From Chitinophaga agri (lineage in GTDB: Bacteria; Bacteroidota; Bacteroidia; Chitinophagales; Chitinophagaceae), in assembly GCF_010093065.1 (NCBI RefSeq), contig NZ_CP048113.1:2108001-2172000 (forward strand): a DNA stretch of 64,000 nucleotides, in the 5' to 3' direction. A program made the translations under genes and the position numbers. The notes under the pieces were generated by a model. That model had not been told where the DNA came from. It saw nothing but the letters and a program-made list of their open reading frames with translations, and made no database searches. Positions within the stretch are counted from its first letter, which is position 1, and every line of letters starts with the position of its first letter. Of this stretch, positions 1 to 8,779 are shown one piece after another.

Positions 1-1
1 C

Positions 2-163
2 GTCGGACTAGTGGCCATCTGGGCGCTTTATGGTATTATTATAAAACGGCAGTCAGCCGGTGGCAGCGCAGCAACTCCCATTATCTATGCCTGTATCAGC
101 GCAATGGTTATCATTGTGCTTAGCAGCATCTGGCGGGTGATCACTAACAGGAGATTGTCATGA
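2..163 (+). CDS. C-terminal end of an unidentified membrane protein (partial)
   Basis: The window opens inside a reading frame that runs 53 codons to a TGA at 161-163. The visible residues form two hydrophobic segments (about residues 2-14 and 26-47 of the fragment) separated by a short basic, Gly/Ala-rich loop, and the end is basic (RVITNRRLS). This looks like a two-helix membrane hairpin with a cytoplasmic tail. The fragment is too short to name a family, and the N-terminus lies outside the window. Confidence 0.55.
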   Translation, partial: VGLVAIWALYGIIIKRQSAGGSAATPIIYACISAMVIIVLSSIWRVITNRRLS

Positions 164-291
164 TCCATGTCTTTATACGCTTTTCCCTTGTATATTTTAC
201 TGAAACCGTAGCTGACAGTTCCTGAACGGGTTATCTTTAATATTGGTTCTTCTTTCCGGCCTATTGGTCTACGACTATGTAACTATTTTAT

Positions 292-299
292 TACTTTTG
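292..299 (+). promoter_or_regulatory. Candidate -7 box (TACTTTTG) for pgi
   Basis: TACTTTTG matches the Bacteroidota -7 consensus TAnnTTTG and lies 20 bp before the pgi start. The nearest TTGG upstream (264-267) is about 25 bp away, longer than the usual 19-21 bp spacing, so only the -7 element is convincing. Confidence 0.45.
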
Positions 300-319
300 A
301 TACCATAAAATGCGTTTTT

Positions 320-1972
320 ATGTTCCCAACGATTAATCCTACTGCTACAAAAGCCTGGCAACAGCTGGAGCAGCATGCTACCAAGATGAAGGAAACGCAC
401 CTGCGCGAGCTATTTGCAAAGGATGCAGAAAGATTCAACAAGTTCACTCTTTCTTTTGAAGATATACTGTTCGACTATTCAAAGAACATCATCACAGAAG
501 AATCGCTTCAATATTTACTGCAACTGGCGAAAGAAACCGGTGTTGAGGAAGGTATCAAAGCCATGTTCAGTGCAGAAAAGATCAACGCTACCGAGAACAG
601 GGCCGTATTGCATACCGCACTGCGTAACTTCTCCGGCCAGCCGGTTACACTCGAGGGTAAGGATGTAATGCCAGAAGTACAGGCCGTACTGAATAAAATG
701 GAAAGCTTCACAAAGCGTATCCATAGCGGAGAATGGAAAGGATATACCGGTAAGCCTATACGTTACATCGTTAACATTGGTATAGGTGGTTCTGACCTGG
801 GTCCTGTGATGGTGACTGAAGCCCTGAAACCTTACTGGAAAGAAGGTATTCAGCCTTACTTCGTATCCAACGTAGACGGTACACACATTGCTGAAACGCT
901 TAAAAAAGTAACGCCGGAAGAAACGCTCTTCCTGATCGCATCTAAAACATTTACTACACAGGAAACCATGACCAATGCATTGACTGCACGTCAGTGGTTC
1001 CTGGACTGTGCCAAAGATGAAGCTTTCGTAGCCAAGCACTTTGCGGCGCTTTCTACCAACGAAAAAGCTGTTAAAGCATTCGGTATCGATCCTGCTAACA
1101 TGTTTGAGTTCTGGGACTGGGTTGGCGGCCGTTATTCCTTATGGTCCGCCATCGGTCTGAGCATCTCCCTGACGGTAGGCTTTGATCATTTCAAGGCGTT
1201 GCTGGAAGGTGCACATGCGGTAGATAACCACTTCCGCACCACACCACTGGAAAAGAACATTCCTGCTATAATGGCCCTCATCGGCCTGTGGTACGGCAAC
1301 TTCTTTGACACTGCTACTGAGGCGATCCTGGCGTACGACCAGTATATGCACCGTTTCGCCGCCTACTTCCAGCAGGGTAATATGGAAAGTAACGGTAAGT
1401 ATGTAGACCGTACCGGTAAACCAGTAAGCTATGAAACAGGTCCTATCGTATGGGGCGAACCTGGCACTAACGGACAACACGCTTTCTATCAGCTGATCCA
1501 CCAGGGTACCCGTATCATTCCCGCCGACTTCATTGCACCGGCTATCAGCCACAATGCGATCGGCGACCACCACGTAAAACTGTTGTCTAACTTCTTCGCA
1601 CAGACAGAAGCGCTGATGAACGGTAAAACGGAAGCGGAAGTGCGCGCAGAACTGGAGAAATCCGGCCTGAGAGAAGATGAGATCAAGCAACTGCTGCCTT
1701 ATAAAGTCTTTACTGGTAACAGACCAACCAACTCTTTCCTCGTAAAACAGATCACGCCAAGAACCCTTGGTTCACTGGTAGCAATGTACGAACATAAGAT
1801 CTTCGTACAGGGTGTTATCTGGAACATCTACAGCTTTGATCAGTGGGGGGTTGAACTGGGTAAACAACTGGCTAATAAGATCCTGCCTGAGCTGGAAAGT
1901 GCTGATCAGGTGACCAGCCATGATGCATCTACGAATGGGCTGATCAATGCCTGGAAACAGATGAAAAAATAA
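320..1972 (+). CDS. pgi: Glucose-6-phosphate isomerase
   Basis: This cytoplasmic enzyme interconverts glucose 6-phosphate and fructose 6-phosphate in glycolysis and gluconeogenesis. At 550 aa it has the normal length of the long bacterial/eukaryotic-type enzyme. The phosphosugar-binding motif [10 protein letters not shown] lies at residues 153-162, followed by [10 protein letters not shown] (about 208-217). The GNMESNGK segment supplies the catalytic Glu, [13 protein letters not shown] supplies the catalytic His, and a late Lys sits in ELGKQL. The ATG at 320 is the first in-frame start and follows a -7 box by 20 bp. The ATG at 310 is out of frame. The gene stands alone and ends at a strong intrinsic terminator. 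Confidence 0.97.
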   Translation: MFPTINPTATKAWQQLEQHATKMKETHLRELFAKDAERFNKFTLSFEDILFDYSKNIITEESLQYLLQLAKETGVEEGIKAMFSAEKINATENRAVLHTALRNFSGQPVTLEGKDVMPEVQAVLNKMESFTKRIHSGEWKGYTGKPIRYIVNIGIGGSDLGPVMVTEALKPYWKEGIQPYFVSNVDGTHIAETLKKVTPEETLFLIASKTFTTQETMTNALTARQWFLDCAKDEAFVAKHFAALSTNEKAVKAFGIDPANMFEFWDWVGGRYSLWSAIGLSISLTVGFDHFKALLEGAHAVDNHFRTTPLEKNIPAIMALIGLWYGNFFDTATEAILAYDQYMHRFAAYFQQGNMESNGKYVDRTGKPVSYETGPIVWGEPGTNGQHAFYQLIHQGTRIIPADFIAPAISHNAIGDHHVKLLSNFFAQTEALMNGKTEAEVRAELEKSGLREDEIKQLLPYKVFTGNRPTNSFLVKQITPRTLGSLVAMYEHKIFVQGVIWNIYSFDQWGVELGKQLANKILPELESADQVTSHDASTNGLINAWKQMKK

Positions 1973-1999
1973 GTTTGATTGTATAATTGAATAACGATG

Positions 2000-2026
2000 A
2001 GGGGCTCTGGAAACGGGCCCCTTTTT
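2000..2026 (+). terminator. Intrinsic terminator of pgi
   Basis: AGGGGC (2000-2005) pairs with GCCCCT (2017-2022), directly followed by a run of T. It lies 27 bp after the pgi stop codon. Confidence 0.85.
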
Positions 2027-2137
2027 AATTAGGAATCGGGGAATTAGAAATTGGTTGGCCGGAAGTGATAGAAGGCTTTCATTCAGAACAAATGGAGTAC
2101 GGTGAATACCTGCTACTTGGCGAACGGGCATGGGCAT

Positions 2138-2164
2138 AAAAAAACCTCCGGAGAAACCGGAGGT
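2138..2164 (-). terminator. Intrinsic terminator of the PUR-family gene
   Basis: ACCTCCGG (2144-2151) and CCGGAGGT (2157-2164) form a perfect 8-bp stem with a 5-nt loop. Seven A residues at 2138-2144 become the U tract on the minus strand, just downstream of the gene ending at 2201. Confidence 0.85.
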
Positions 2165-2200
2165 CTTATATATCATCAAATAAAATGATCTAAAATAAAA

Positions 2201-2626
2201 TTACCATTTATCTACATCCTCTGTGTGAGAAGATGCAGATGCAGCAACAGGTGCAGCTGAAGCAACAGCAGCTTCCACTACCGCTTCTACAGAAGATTCA
2301 CCTTCGCCATCTTCGTCATCACGTACGTAGTCATGGTTGTAGGCATCAAAATCGAAGTCGGGCATCAAATCAGTTTTCACATAATTGATGGTCTCTGTCA
2401 ATGCATTCAGGAACTTGTTGAAGTCTTCCTTGTACAGGAATACTTTGTGCCTGTCATAACCATTGTCGTTAAAGCGTTTTTTGCTTTCTGTAATGGTCAG
2501 AAAATAATCATTTCCACGAGTGGTCTTTACATCAAAGAAGTATGTTCTTCTTTTGCCCGCTTTCAATCGTTTAGAAAAGATACTGTCATTATTTCTTTCC
2601 TGCTGATTGGTATTTTCGTACGCCAC
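2201..2626 (-). CDS. PUR-family (DUF3276) nucleic-acid-binding protein
   Basis: This 141-residue protein matches the DUF3276/PUR-alpha-like family common in Bacteroidota, proposed to bind single-stranded DNA or RNA. The folded part is about residues 15-100. It holds the repeat-like segment RTYFFDVKTTRGNDYFLTIT and then HKVFLYKEDFNKFLNAL, two beta-rich strands each followed by a helix. The last 40 residues are acidic and then Ala/Val-rich low complexity and are probably disordered. The gene is monocistronic, with its own promoter (2678-2707) and terminator. The family assignment is firm, but the cellular role is not known from the sequence. Confidence 0.85.
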   Translation of the reverse strand: MAYENTNQQERNNDSIFSKRLKAGKRRTYFFDVKTTRGNDYFLTITESKKRFNDNGYDRHKVFLYKEDFNKFLNALTETINYVKTDLMPDFDFDAYNHDYVRDDEDGEGESSVEAVVEAAVASAAPVAASASSHTEDVDKW

Positions 2627-2677
2627 AGTTGATAGATTTAAGTTGTTAACGAATCAAATCCTTTTTCCAATAAGAAA

Positions 2678-2707
2678 CAAATATACTATTAGTTTACAAA
2701 TATCAAA
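2678..2707 (-). promoter_or_regulatory. Promoter of the PUR-family gene
   Basis: On the minus strand TATATTTG (2678-2685) is a perfect -7 box. TTTG (2704-2707) lies 18 bp upstream of it as the -33 element. The predicted 5' leader is about 45 nt. Confidence 0.6.
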
Positions 2708-2785
2708 ATAATTTTAAATGATTTTGAAAAATGATAGAATACTCCTTTACCTACTGATTCACAGGTATATATAAGAATATGATTA

Positions 2786-4582
2786 CTATTCTATTATAGG
2801 CTCCTCTTCGCCGGATTGCTGACGGGCGTACAGTTCCGCGTAATAACCATTCAATGCTAATAATTCACTATGCGTACCGGTTTCGACTATTCTGCCCTCA
2901 TCCAGTACAATGATCTTATCAAATTCGAAGAGTGCAAATATGCGGTGGGTAATGATTATAGCGGTTTTATCTTTCAGATACGCGTACAGGTTACCAATAA
3001 TTTCTTTCTCGGTACGGGCGTCTACGGCCGATAAGCAATCGTCAAACACGAGTAGATTGGGGTTCTTTATCAGCCCTCTTGCAATGGAGATACGTTGCTT
3101 TTGTCCGCCACTGAGTGTGACGCCTCTTTCCCCTACTACCGTATCAAATCCTTCTGTAAAGCCCAGGATATCTTTCTCAACTGATGCCTGACGGGCAGCA
3201 GTCCTTACTATCTCAGGCGTTGCTTCGGGCGTACCAAAACGTATATTATTCTGTATCGAATCTGAGAAAAGGAATACATCCTGTGGCACATAACTGATCT
3301 GGCTACGCAGGCTGTCCAGTTTCACCTGGCGGATGTCACGACCGTCAAGCAGGATCTGTCCCTCCTGCGGATCATACATACGGATCAGCAGCTGGGCGAG
3401 CGTAGATTTACCGGAGCCGGTACGGCCGATAACCGCTACTTTCTCTCCGGGCCTTACTGTCAGATTAAAGTCTTTGATGGCCTGGATACCGGTATGCGGA
3501 TAGGTAAATGATACCTGTTTAAACACTACTTCTCCCTTGATGTCCAGGTCGGTTGCACCAGGATTATCCTTAATAGCGGGTTGTATATTGAGAAATTCGT
3601 TAAGACGTTGCTGGCTCGCGGCAGCACGCTGGATCATCGATGCCACCATTCCGATGGAAAAGAAGGGGAACATCAGCATATTCACATAGATGACAAACTC
3701 GGCCAGGTTCCCTACTGTGATATTGCCATGGATCACCTGAATACCACCAATGAATATGGTAATAACCACACTCAGCCCGATCATAAGAGCCATACTTGGC
3801 TGAAACAACGCATCGGTTTTAGCCAGACTCACAGAACTGATCTTATAGGCTTCGCTGGCCTGTTCAAAATGTTTAATACTGTCTTCTTCCTGCACATAGG
3901 ATTTGATCACCCTGATACCGGAATAGGACTCCTGTGCGATAGACGTGATATTGGATAGTTCGGCCTGTATACGTTCGCTTTTTCTGTGAATGATATGGTT
4001 CACATAATAAATGATCACTGCAAGTACAGGCAGTGGCGACAAGGTATATAATGTCAGCATCGGATTGACGTCCAGCATCAGGTATACAACGATCACGATC
4101 ATAAAGATCGTACGCGTAGCATACATGATAGCGGGGCCAACGTACATGCGTACCCTGGATACATCTTCCGTAATGCGGCTCATCAGATCGCCGGTACGGT
4201 GCATTTTAAAGAAGTTAAGGTCCAGCAGCTGATAGTGCTGGTAAATTTCGTTCTTGAGGTCGTATTCAATGTAGCGGCTCATCACAATGAGCGACTGCCT
4301 TTGCAGATATAGAAAGAATCCGCTGAGCAATGCGAAGAGGAGAATACTGATACCGTAGAAAGCGAGTACGCTGGTGAATTCACTGCGGAAAGCGGCTTTG
4401 AGTCCGGTATCACTGAGCAGGTTATAATTATCGAGGTTCTGCGCCAGCAGGTCAAATATCTGCCTGACCATGATCGGCTGAAACACACTGAATACAATGG
4501 ACACGATCGTACAGGTCAAACCTGTAAGGAATCTCCATTTGTACTTTACAAAATACTTGTTAAGCGTGGCCAGGTGTTTCAT
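2786..4582 (-). CDS. ABC exporter half-transporter (MsbA/LmrA-like, fused TMD-NBD)
   Basis: This 598-residue type-I ABC exporter half-molecule should act as a homodimer in the inner membrane. An N-terminal six-helix transmembrane domain (about residues 15-310) precedes an ATPase domain with Walker A GRTGSGKST (near residue 390), the Q-loop region YVPQDVF, signature LSGGQKQR, Walker B LLVFDDCLS and the switch His in IITHR. Walker B ends in Asp-Cys where most exporters have Asp-Glu, so the usual catalytic glutamate is replaced (DDCLS rather than DEATS). That is seen in some MsbA-like and heterodimeric exporters with a degenerate site. It follows purC on the same strand after 80 bp. The substrate cannot be predicted; lipid, peptide or drug export are all possible. 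Confidence 0.9.
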   Translation of the reverse strand: MKHLATLNKYFVKYKWRFLTGLTCTIVSIVFSVFQPIMVRQIFDLLAQNLDNYNLLSDTGLKAAFRSEFTSVLAFYGISILLFALLSGFFLYLQRQSLIVMSRYIEYDLKNEIYQHYQLLDLNFFKMHRTGDLMSRITEDVSRVRMYVGPAIMYATRTIFMIVIVVYLMLDVNPMLTLYTLSPLPVLAVIIYYVNHIIHRKSERIQAELSNITSIAQESYSGIRVIKSYVQEEDSIKHFEQASEAYKISSVSLAKTDALFQPSMALMIGLSVVITIFIGGIQVIHGNITVGNLAEFVIYVNMLMFPFFSIGMVASMIQRAAASQQRLNEFLNIQPAIKDNPGATDLDIKGEVVFKQVSFTYPHTGIQAIKDFNLTVRPGEKVAVIGRTGSGKSTLAQLLIRMYDPQEGQILLDGRDIRQVKLDSLRSQISYVPQDVFLFSDSIQNNIRFGTPEATPEIVRTAARQASVEKDILGFTEGFDTVVGERGVTLSGGQKQRISIARGLIKNPNLLVFDDCLSAVDARTEKEIIGNLYAYLKDKTAIIITHRIFALFEFDKIIVLDEGRIVETGTHSELLALNGYYAELYARQQSGEEEPIIE

Positions 4583-4618
4583 ATTAGTCTATAGTCAAAT
4601 ATCCGTCGTCACTAACAG

Positions 4619-4648
4619 CCGGGGAAGGCATAGTTCATGCCTCCCCGG
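4619..4648 (-). other. Hairpin between purC and the ABC exporter gene
   Basis: CCGGGGAAGGCAT (4619-4631) pairs with ATGCCTCCCCGG (4637-4648) with one bulged A and a 5-nt loop. No U tract follows on the minus strand. It is therefore more likely an mRNA processing or stabilising hairpin, or a partial terminator, than a standard intrinsic terminator. Confidence 0.5.
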
Positions 4649-4662
4649 TGTCGTCAATATGC

Positions 4663-5592
4663 TTATAATGTCTTCAGTGTTTCGATGATCTTCTGTTCAG
4701 CAACTGCTTTGGAAACATCTTCCTTTACAAATTTCTGACCAGTGATGTTCTCGAACAGTTCGATGTAACGTTCACTTACCGTGCTGACGAATTCGTCCGT
4801 CATTTCCGGCACCTGCTGTCCGTCTTTACCCTGGAAGCCGTTAGCCATCAGCCATTCACGTACAAACTCTTTACTGAGCTGTTTCTGCGCTTCTCCATTC
4901 TTTTGTTTTTCCTCATAGCCTTCTGCATAGAAGTAACGGGACGAATCGGGGGTATGAATTTCATCTATTACGTAGATGGTATCACCGATCTTACCAAATT
5001 CATACTTGGTATCTACCAGGATCAGACCACGTTGCTTCGCCAGTTCTCTGCCACGGGCGAACAGGGCAAGGGTATATTTCTCAAGTTGTTCGTATTCTTC
5101 TTTACTTACGAGGCCCTTACCAATGATATCTTCACGGGAGATATCTTCATCATGACCTTCATGTGCTTTGGTAGTCGGTGTGATGATAGGAGAAGGGAAA
5201 AAGTCATTTTCCTTCAGGCCTTCCGGCATAGTTACACCGCACAGTTCACGTTTGCCGCTTTTATAAGTTCTCCAGGCGTGACCTGTGAGATTACCGCGTA
5301 CGACCATTTCCACAGGGAAAGTCTCACATTTCAGGCCAATTGTAACATTTGGCAGGGGAACGGACTTTACCCAGTTTGGAACGATGTCTTTGGTAGCATT
5401 CAGCATGATAGCAGCTACCTGGTTCAGTACCTGACCTTTATAAGGGATGGGACGGGGTAACACTACATCGAACGCAGAGATACGGTCGCTTGCTGCCATT
5501 ACCAGCAGTTTATCATTAATGGTGTAAACGTCCCTGACCTTTCCCTTATAAAAAGCCGTCTGACCGGGAATCTGAAAATTTGCCTCTGACAT
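4663..5592 (-). CDS. purC: Phosphoribosylaminoimidazole-succinocarboxamide synthase (SAICAR synthase)
   Basis: The enzyme joins CAIR and aspartate using ATP in de novo purine synthesis, in the cytoplasm. The 309-residue form is the longer, yeast-like type. Visible motifs are the N-terminal GKVRDVY (P-loop-like ATP-binding segment, residues 17-23), [13 protein letters not shown] (about 34-46), [17 protein letters not shown] (around 96-112), [11 protein letters not shown] and [13 protein letters not shown]. The ATG at 5592 fits family starts. A -7 box lies about 95 bp upstream. The downstream ABC exporter gene may be co-transcribed past the 4619-4648 hairpin. Confidence 0.97.
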   Translation of the reverse strand: MSEANFQIPGQTAFYKGKVRDVYTINDKLLVMAASDRISAFDVVLPRPIPYKGQVLNQVAAIMLNATKDIVPNWVKSVPLPNVTIGLKCETFPVEMVVRGNLTGHAWRTYKSGKRELCGVTMPEGLKENDFFPSPIITPTTKAHEGHDEDISREDIIGKGLVSKEEYEQLEKYTLALFARGRELAKQRGLILVDTKYEFGKIGDTIYVIDEIHTPDSSRYFYAEGYEEKQKNGEAQKQLSKEFVREWLMANGFQGKDGQQVPEMTDEFVSTVSERYIELFENITGQKFVKEDVSKAVAEQKIIETLKTL

Positions 5593-5687
5593 GAATAAAT
5601 TATTACCTAGTAAAAATGATTAGATGAAAGCCTTCACTTACAGGACGTTGACAAGGAAATCAACAGCCAGTTTTGCATTCAGGTCCG

Positions 5688-5695
5688 CAAAAATA
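5688..5695 (-). promoter_or_regulatory. Candidate -7 box for purC (TATTTTTG)
   Basis: This is a perfect TAnnTTTG match on the minus strand, predicting a leader of about 90 nt before the purC ATG. No clear -33 TTG is seen at the expected spacing. Confidence 0.4.
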
Positions 5696-5726
5696 CTTTA
5701 GGTTAAGGGATTTATAACAGATTCGT

Positions 5727-7097
5727 CTAAGAAAACTTCAAAAGCTCTGTTTCGTGGTTGCCGGCATGTGAATGAATAAGGTTCAGAATGTACTCATTCT
5801 CAGGATACTGGGTCAGCCATTCCTTGACCTGTATCCCTTCAGTAATGGCAGTATCCCGCGGAATATAACCCATGCCATAGAAACGTCCCTTTTCCATCAG
5901 GATACAGCTTTGCTCCCATGGATCCCTTCCAGTCCCCATAATGGCGAAAGAAGGTTGTTGCTGCTGCATATGTATAATGGCAGCCTTCACGCGGAGGTTA
6001 TAGGTTTCAGGTGCTTCTTTTTTGTCACAGGCACCGCGGCAGGTATGATCGGGTATCGGGGAACAGATACCGGTACCTTTTTGCAGGAAGCATAACCGCG
6101 GACAAAGATCAAATTCTCTGATCAGTCCCCGCAGCATCTGATGTCCCTGCACCAGTAATGGGAATGCATGCAGTGGTAAGGAATATTTACGACGCTTCTC
6201 AATAGCCAGACGCAGATAACCGTCCTGATCTTCGAAACAATAGAAGCCGTACCTGAACTCGATATATTTCTGCGAATAATTATAAATTGGCCATAGCCGC
6301 TTGATCTCCACACTTTCCAGGATATGTGCCATCAGTTCCGTACCAGTCACCTCGTGCGAAATACTATAAATATTACGGAGGAACTCCTGTCTCTTTCTGC
6401 CGGCGCTATTACCCGTAAAATGGCTATTCACCCGCTTGCGGATATTCTTGGCTTTACCCACATACACCACCTTCCCCTTCTGATCATGGAAATAGTATAC
6501 GCCTGGCAAACCAGGCAAACCAGTGACCTGCTCAGGAGGCAGATTCGGAGGTAGGAACTGCTCTTTGGAATGAGCGTTCAGGGCATGTGCGATGGCTTTT
6601 GTGGTGTCCTGCTGCAGCAATAGCCCGAACAATTGTACCGTGGCAGCTGCATCACCAGATGCGCGGTGACGTTGTGTAACGGATATCTGCAGGGATCTGC
6701 ACAGATTTCCCAGGCTATAGGAAGGCAGCCCAGGAATGATCTTGCGGCCCAGTCTGACAGTACACAGCTTTTTACTGCGCAGCTGATAACCTGCCTTAGC
6801 GAGATGATATTGAATAAAGGAATAATCGAAATTTACGTTGTGTGCTACGAATATTTTATCCTCCAACAGGGCATAAATATCGGCAGCCACCTCATCAAAG
6901 GTGGGCGCTACTGCTACCATTTCGTCTGTAATACCTGTCAGAGCTTGAATATACCGGGGAATAGGCAGACCAGGATTGATCAGCGTTTCATACTGCTGTA
7001 GGATCTCCCGTCCGTCGTAAATATAAATGGCTATTTCTGTAATGCCATTTGCACTGGCGTGTCCGCCTGTGGTTTCTATATCAACTATTGCGTACAT
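5727..7097 (-). CDS. DnaQ-type 3'-5' exonuclease fused to a GIY-YIG (UvrC/Cho-like) nuclease
   Basis: This 456-residue protein is a probable DNA-repair nuclease. Residues 1-165 form a DEDDh exonuclease with VDIETTG (Asp, Glu), HNVNFDYSFI (Asp) and RHRASGDAAAT (His, Asp). Residues about 195-280 form a GIY-YIG domain (LPGVYYFHD, VVYVGKAKNIRKRVNSHF, with a Glu near TGTELMAHILESVEIK). The C-terminal third has four cysteines spaced as in UvrC (CPRLC, then GICSP and CRGAC), a region known in UvrC to bind an iron-sulfur cluster. I chose the ATG at 7097 because GGAGAG precedes it by a few bases. The upstream TTG start at 7115 would lie above the predicted transcription start (-7 box at 7117-7124). 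Confidence 0.9.
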   Translation of the reverse strand: MYAIVDIETTGGHASANGITEIAIYIYDGREILQQYETLINPGLPIPRYIQALTGITDEMVAVAPTFDEVAADIYALLEDKIFVAHNVNFDYSFIQYHLAKAGYQLRSKKLCTVRLGRKIIPGLPSYSLGNLCRSLQISVTQRHRASGDAAATVQLFGLLLQQDTTKAIAHALNAHSKEQFLPPNLPPEQVTGLPGLPGVYYFHDQKGKVVYVGKAKNIRKRVNSHFTGNSAGRKRQEFLRNIYSISHEVTGTELMAHILESVEIKRLWPIYNYSQKYIEFRYGFYCFEDQDGYLRLAIEKRRKYSLPLHAFPLLVQGHQMLRGLIREFDLCPRLCFLQKGTGICSPIPDHTCRGACDKKEAPETYNLRVKAAIIHMQQQQPSFAIMGTGRDPWEQSCILMEKGRFYGMGYIPRDTAITEGIQVKEWLTQYPENEYILNLIHSHAGNHETELLKFS

Positions 7098-7116
7098 AAC
7101 TCTCCACTCGTCCAAA

Positions 7117-7124
7117 CAAATATA
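7117..7124 (-). promoter_or_regulatory. -7 box (TATATTTG) of the exonuclease/GIY-YIG gene
   Basis: This is a perfect TAnnTTTG match on the minus strand, placing the transcript start near 7113 and leaving about 16 nt of leader with a GGAGAG ribosome site. No -33 TTG is apparent. Confidence 0.5.
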
Positions 7125-7154
7125 AACACAAGTTGCAACGTGGAGAATTATTTA

Positions 7155-7234
7155 TAAAAAAGAAGAGTTGTTAGCCTCCAGGAGCGACATTCTCGAACTC
7201 AACCATCACAACAAGTCACCGGAAACTAACAACT
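7155..7234 (-). terminator. Probable terminator of the DUF4142 gene
   Basis: AGTTGTTAG (7166-7174) and CTAACAACT (7226-7234) are a perfect 9-bp inverted repeat with a long loop. On the minus strand the arm is followed by CTTCTTTTTT, a U-rich tail. The long loop lowers confidence. Confidence 0.4.
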
Positions 7235-7267
7235 ACTTATTTTATGAGGCAAATGCTATACGCTGCC

Positions 7268-7849
7268 TTATTTCTTTGCATTCTTCATGGCTTCCTGGAT
7301 CGCCTTCGCAGTATCCTGGTGTGCCTTCAGGGTAGGCAGCGTGTTACCAGCCCATGTTTTCAGATCCGGATCAGTCAGGCTCTGAGAGGCATCTTCAAAC
7401 ATTTTCACATCCTTATCATGATCGTTGACCATCATGTCAATGAAATGCTTGTCGAATTCCTTACCGGATAATTTACTCATATCTCTCAGATGTTCACTAT
7501 AATCTGACCCTACACTATCAGGTAATGTGATATTCTTACTTTGTGACAGTCCTTTCAGTTCGTCGCCTGCCTTGGAGTGGTCACGTACCAGTAATGCGCC
7601 AAAGTCTTTGATACGCTGATTAGTACCCTTCTCCTGCGCCAGTTTACCTGCCTGTACTTCTAACATACCACCATCGGCAGCTTTTACGGCAAAGTCTGAT
7701 GATTCCTTATCTACAGGTGCTGTTTCCTTATTTACTGCCTGAGCACTGTCTACAGCGTCTTCATGTTTGGCTTCTGTGTTTCCGGAGTTACAAGCCTGAA
7801 ACATCCAGGCGGCCAGCATAGTAGCGGCAATAAAAGTGAGCTTTTTCAT
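7268..7849 (-). CDS. DUF4142-domain lipoprotein
   Basis: This 193-residue exported lipoprotein has a signal peptide with lipobox-like WMFQAC (Cys at residue 20), then an acidic, disordered linker (about 21-55). A helical DUF4142 domain fills the rest, with KLAQEKGTNQRIKDFGALLVRDHSKAGDEL and FDKHFIDMMVNDHDKDVKMF as characteristic helices carrying His-Asp pairs. DUF4142 proteins resemble ferritin-like four-helix bundles and are often linked to envelope stress, but no function is established. An AAAAAGGAACAC stretch before the ATG is a reasonable ribosome site. The gene is alone on its strand, divergent from the TetR gene. Confidence 0.85.
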   Translation of the reverse strand: MKKLTFIAATMLAAWMFQACNSGNTEAKHEDAVDSAQAVNKETAPVDKESSDFAVKAADGGMLEVQAGKLAQEKGTNQRIKDFGALLVRDHSKAGDELKGLSQSKNITLPDSVGSDYSEHLRDMSKLSGKEFDKHFIDMMVNDHDKDVKMFEDASQSLTDPDLKTWAGNTLPTLKAHQDTAKAIQEAMKNAKK

Positions 7850-8091
7850 GTGTTCCTTTTTGGTTTAACAATTAAAGATGTATCAGCTAACGTGTCTACA
7901 CCGTTACGACTGATATCAGGCAAAATTGGTACCATGCCGGCTCGTGCAGATCCCGGCTATAGTTGTCTTTCCCGCCTAAAAGCCCTACCAGTGAACCTTC
8001 CACCTATACAGACTGTACTATAATGATTGTCAGCCCCTACCGCAGATATATAAGGTTATTTTGTAGATTGATTTCCCCGTTTCCACTATTC

Positions 8092-8107
8092 CAGAACGGT
8101 CGTTCTA
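8092..8107. promoter_or_regulatory. TetR-type operator O1
   Basis: AGAACG-GT-CGTTCT (8093-8106) is a perfect 14-bp palindrome immediately upstream of the tetR promoter. Related 16-bp sites occur at 8117-8132 and 8742-8757. Confidence 0.65.
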
Positions 8108-8115
8108 AAAATATT

Positions 8116-8146
8116 TTGGAACATTCATTCTATTATTCTATTTTTG
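8116..8146 (+). promoter_or_regulatory. tetR promoter (-33 TTG, -7 TATTTTTG)
   Basis: TTG (8116-8118, part of TTTTGG) lies 20 bp before TATTTTTG (8139-8146), an excellent Bacteroidota promoter. The predicted start at about 8150 is one base before the ATG, so the transcript is essentially leaderless. Operator O2 overlaps the -33 element. Confidence 0.7.
8117..8132. promoter_or_regulatory. TetR-type operator O2, overlapping the -33 box
   Basis: TGGAACATTCATTCTA matches O1 at GAAC, TC and TTCTA and matches O3 at 14 of 16 positions. Its place inside the promoter suits autorepression. Confidence 0.55.
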
Positions 8147-8150
8147 CATC

Positions 8151-8723
8151 ATGGCACGCAATAAAGCATTCGATCCTGAGGAAAAGCTGGAAAAAGCAAG
8201 GGATCTCTTCTGGGAGAAGGGATACAATGCTACGTCCATGCAGGACCTTTGTGAGGGTATGCAATTGAACCGGGCCAGTATATATGATACTTATGGCGAC
8301 AAACACGCCCTCTTTCAACAGTGTCTGCAGAACTACGCGAAAGAGAAGCTGTTTGACTACAAGCAATGCTGTGAGAAGGTAACACCACTTTCGGCTATTG
8401 AGAGTATCATACGTAGAGCGGTCCATAACAGGAAAGAAGGGAAATCCTGCCTGATGGTGAAGACATCTTTTGAACTGGCTTCAATGGATGAAAGCATAAG
8501 AAGTATAGTACAGGAACAGGCAAGGCAAAGCATTAGCGTATTACAGGAACTATTGGAAAAGGCGCGACAGATGAATGAGATACCAACAGAAAAAGATCCG
8601 GCCACACTGGCACAGTTCCTCTACGCAAGCTTCAGTTCAATCTGGTTAATGGACGTATTATTCGGTGATAAAGCAATGTTGGAGCACATGGCTGACCATA
8701 TATTACATAGCATTAGGCATTGA
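8151..8723 (+). CDS. TetR/AcrR-family transcriptional regulator
   Basis: This 190-residue protein has an N-terminal TetR helix-turn-helix: KARDLFWEKGYNATSMQDLC, then LNRASIYDTYGDKHALF, about residues 12-53. A helical ligand-binding domain follows (residues 70-190). It is probably a repressor of itself and of the flavin oxidoreductase 57 bp downstream, since near-identical operator-like sites lie in front of both genes. The inducer is unknown; TetR proteins paired with old yellow enzymes usually answer to reactive electrophiles. The ATG at 8151 follows the -7 box by only four bases. Confidence 0.93.
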   Translation: MARNKAFDPEEKLEKARDLFWEKGYNATSMQDLCEGMQLNRASIYDTYGDKHALFQQCLQNYAKEKLFDYKQCCEKVTPLSAIESIIRRAVHNRKEGKSCLMVKTSFELASMDESIRSIVQEQARQSISVLQELLEKARQMNEIPTEKDPATLAQFLYASFSSIWLMDVLFGDKAMLEHMADHILHSIRH

Positions 8724-8741
8724 TATTTTTTTACTCTTTTT

Positions 8742-8757
8742 TGGAACAATCATTCTG
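8742..8757. promoter_or_regulatory. TetR-type operator O3 in front of the oxidoreductase gene
   Basis: TGGAACAATCATTCTG is nearly identical to O2 and lies between the tetR stop and the oxidoreductase ATG at 8780. It overlaps a TTTTTTGG that could serve as the -33 element. Confidence 0.55.
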
Positions 8758-8779
8758 GAATTATTTAACTGAAAGACCC

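Noticed and set aside
1139..1690. 183-codon minus-strand frame within pgi
   Set aside because: It is the antisense shadow of a well-supported gene. The same holds for the many other long antisense frames inside purC, susC, GH95 and HTCS genes.
8720..8779. Upstream ATG for the old yellow enzyme
   Set aside because: It would add 20 residues unlike the family and put a TetR operator inside the gene; the ATG at 8780 fits homologues.
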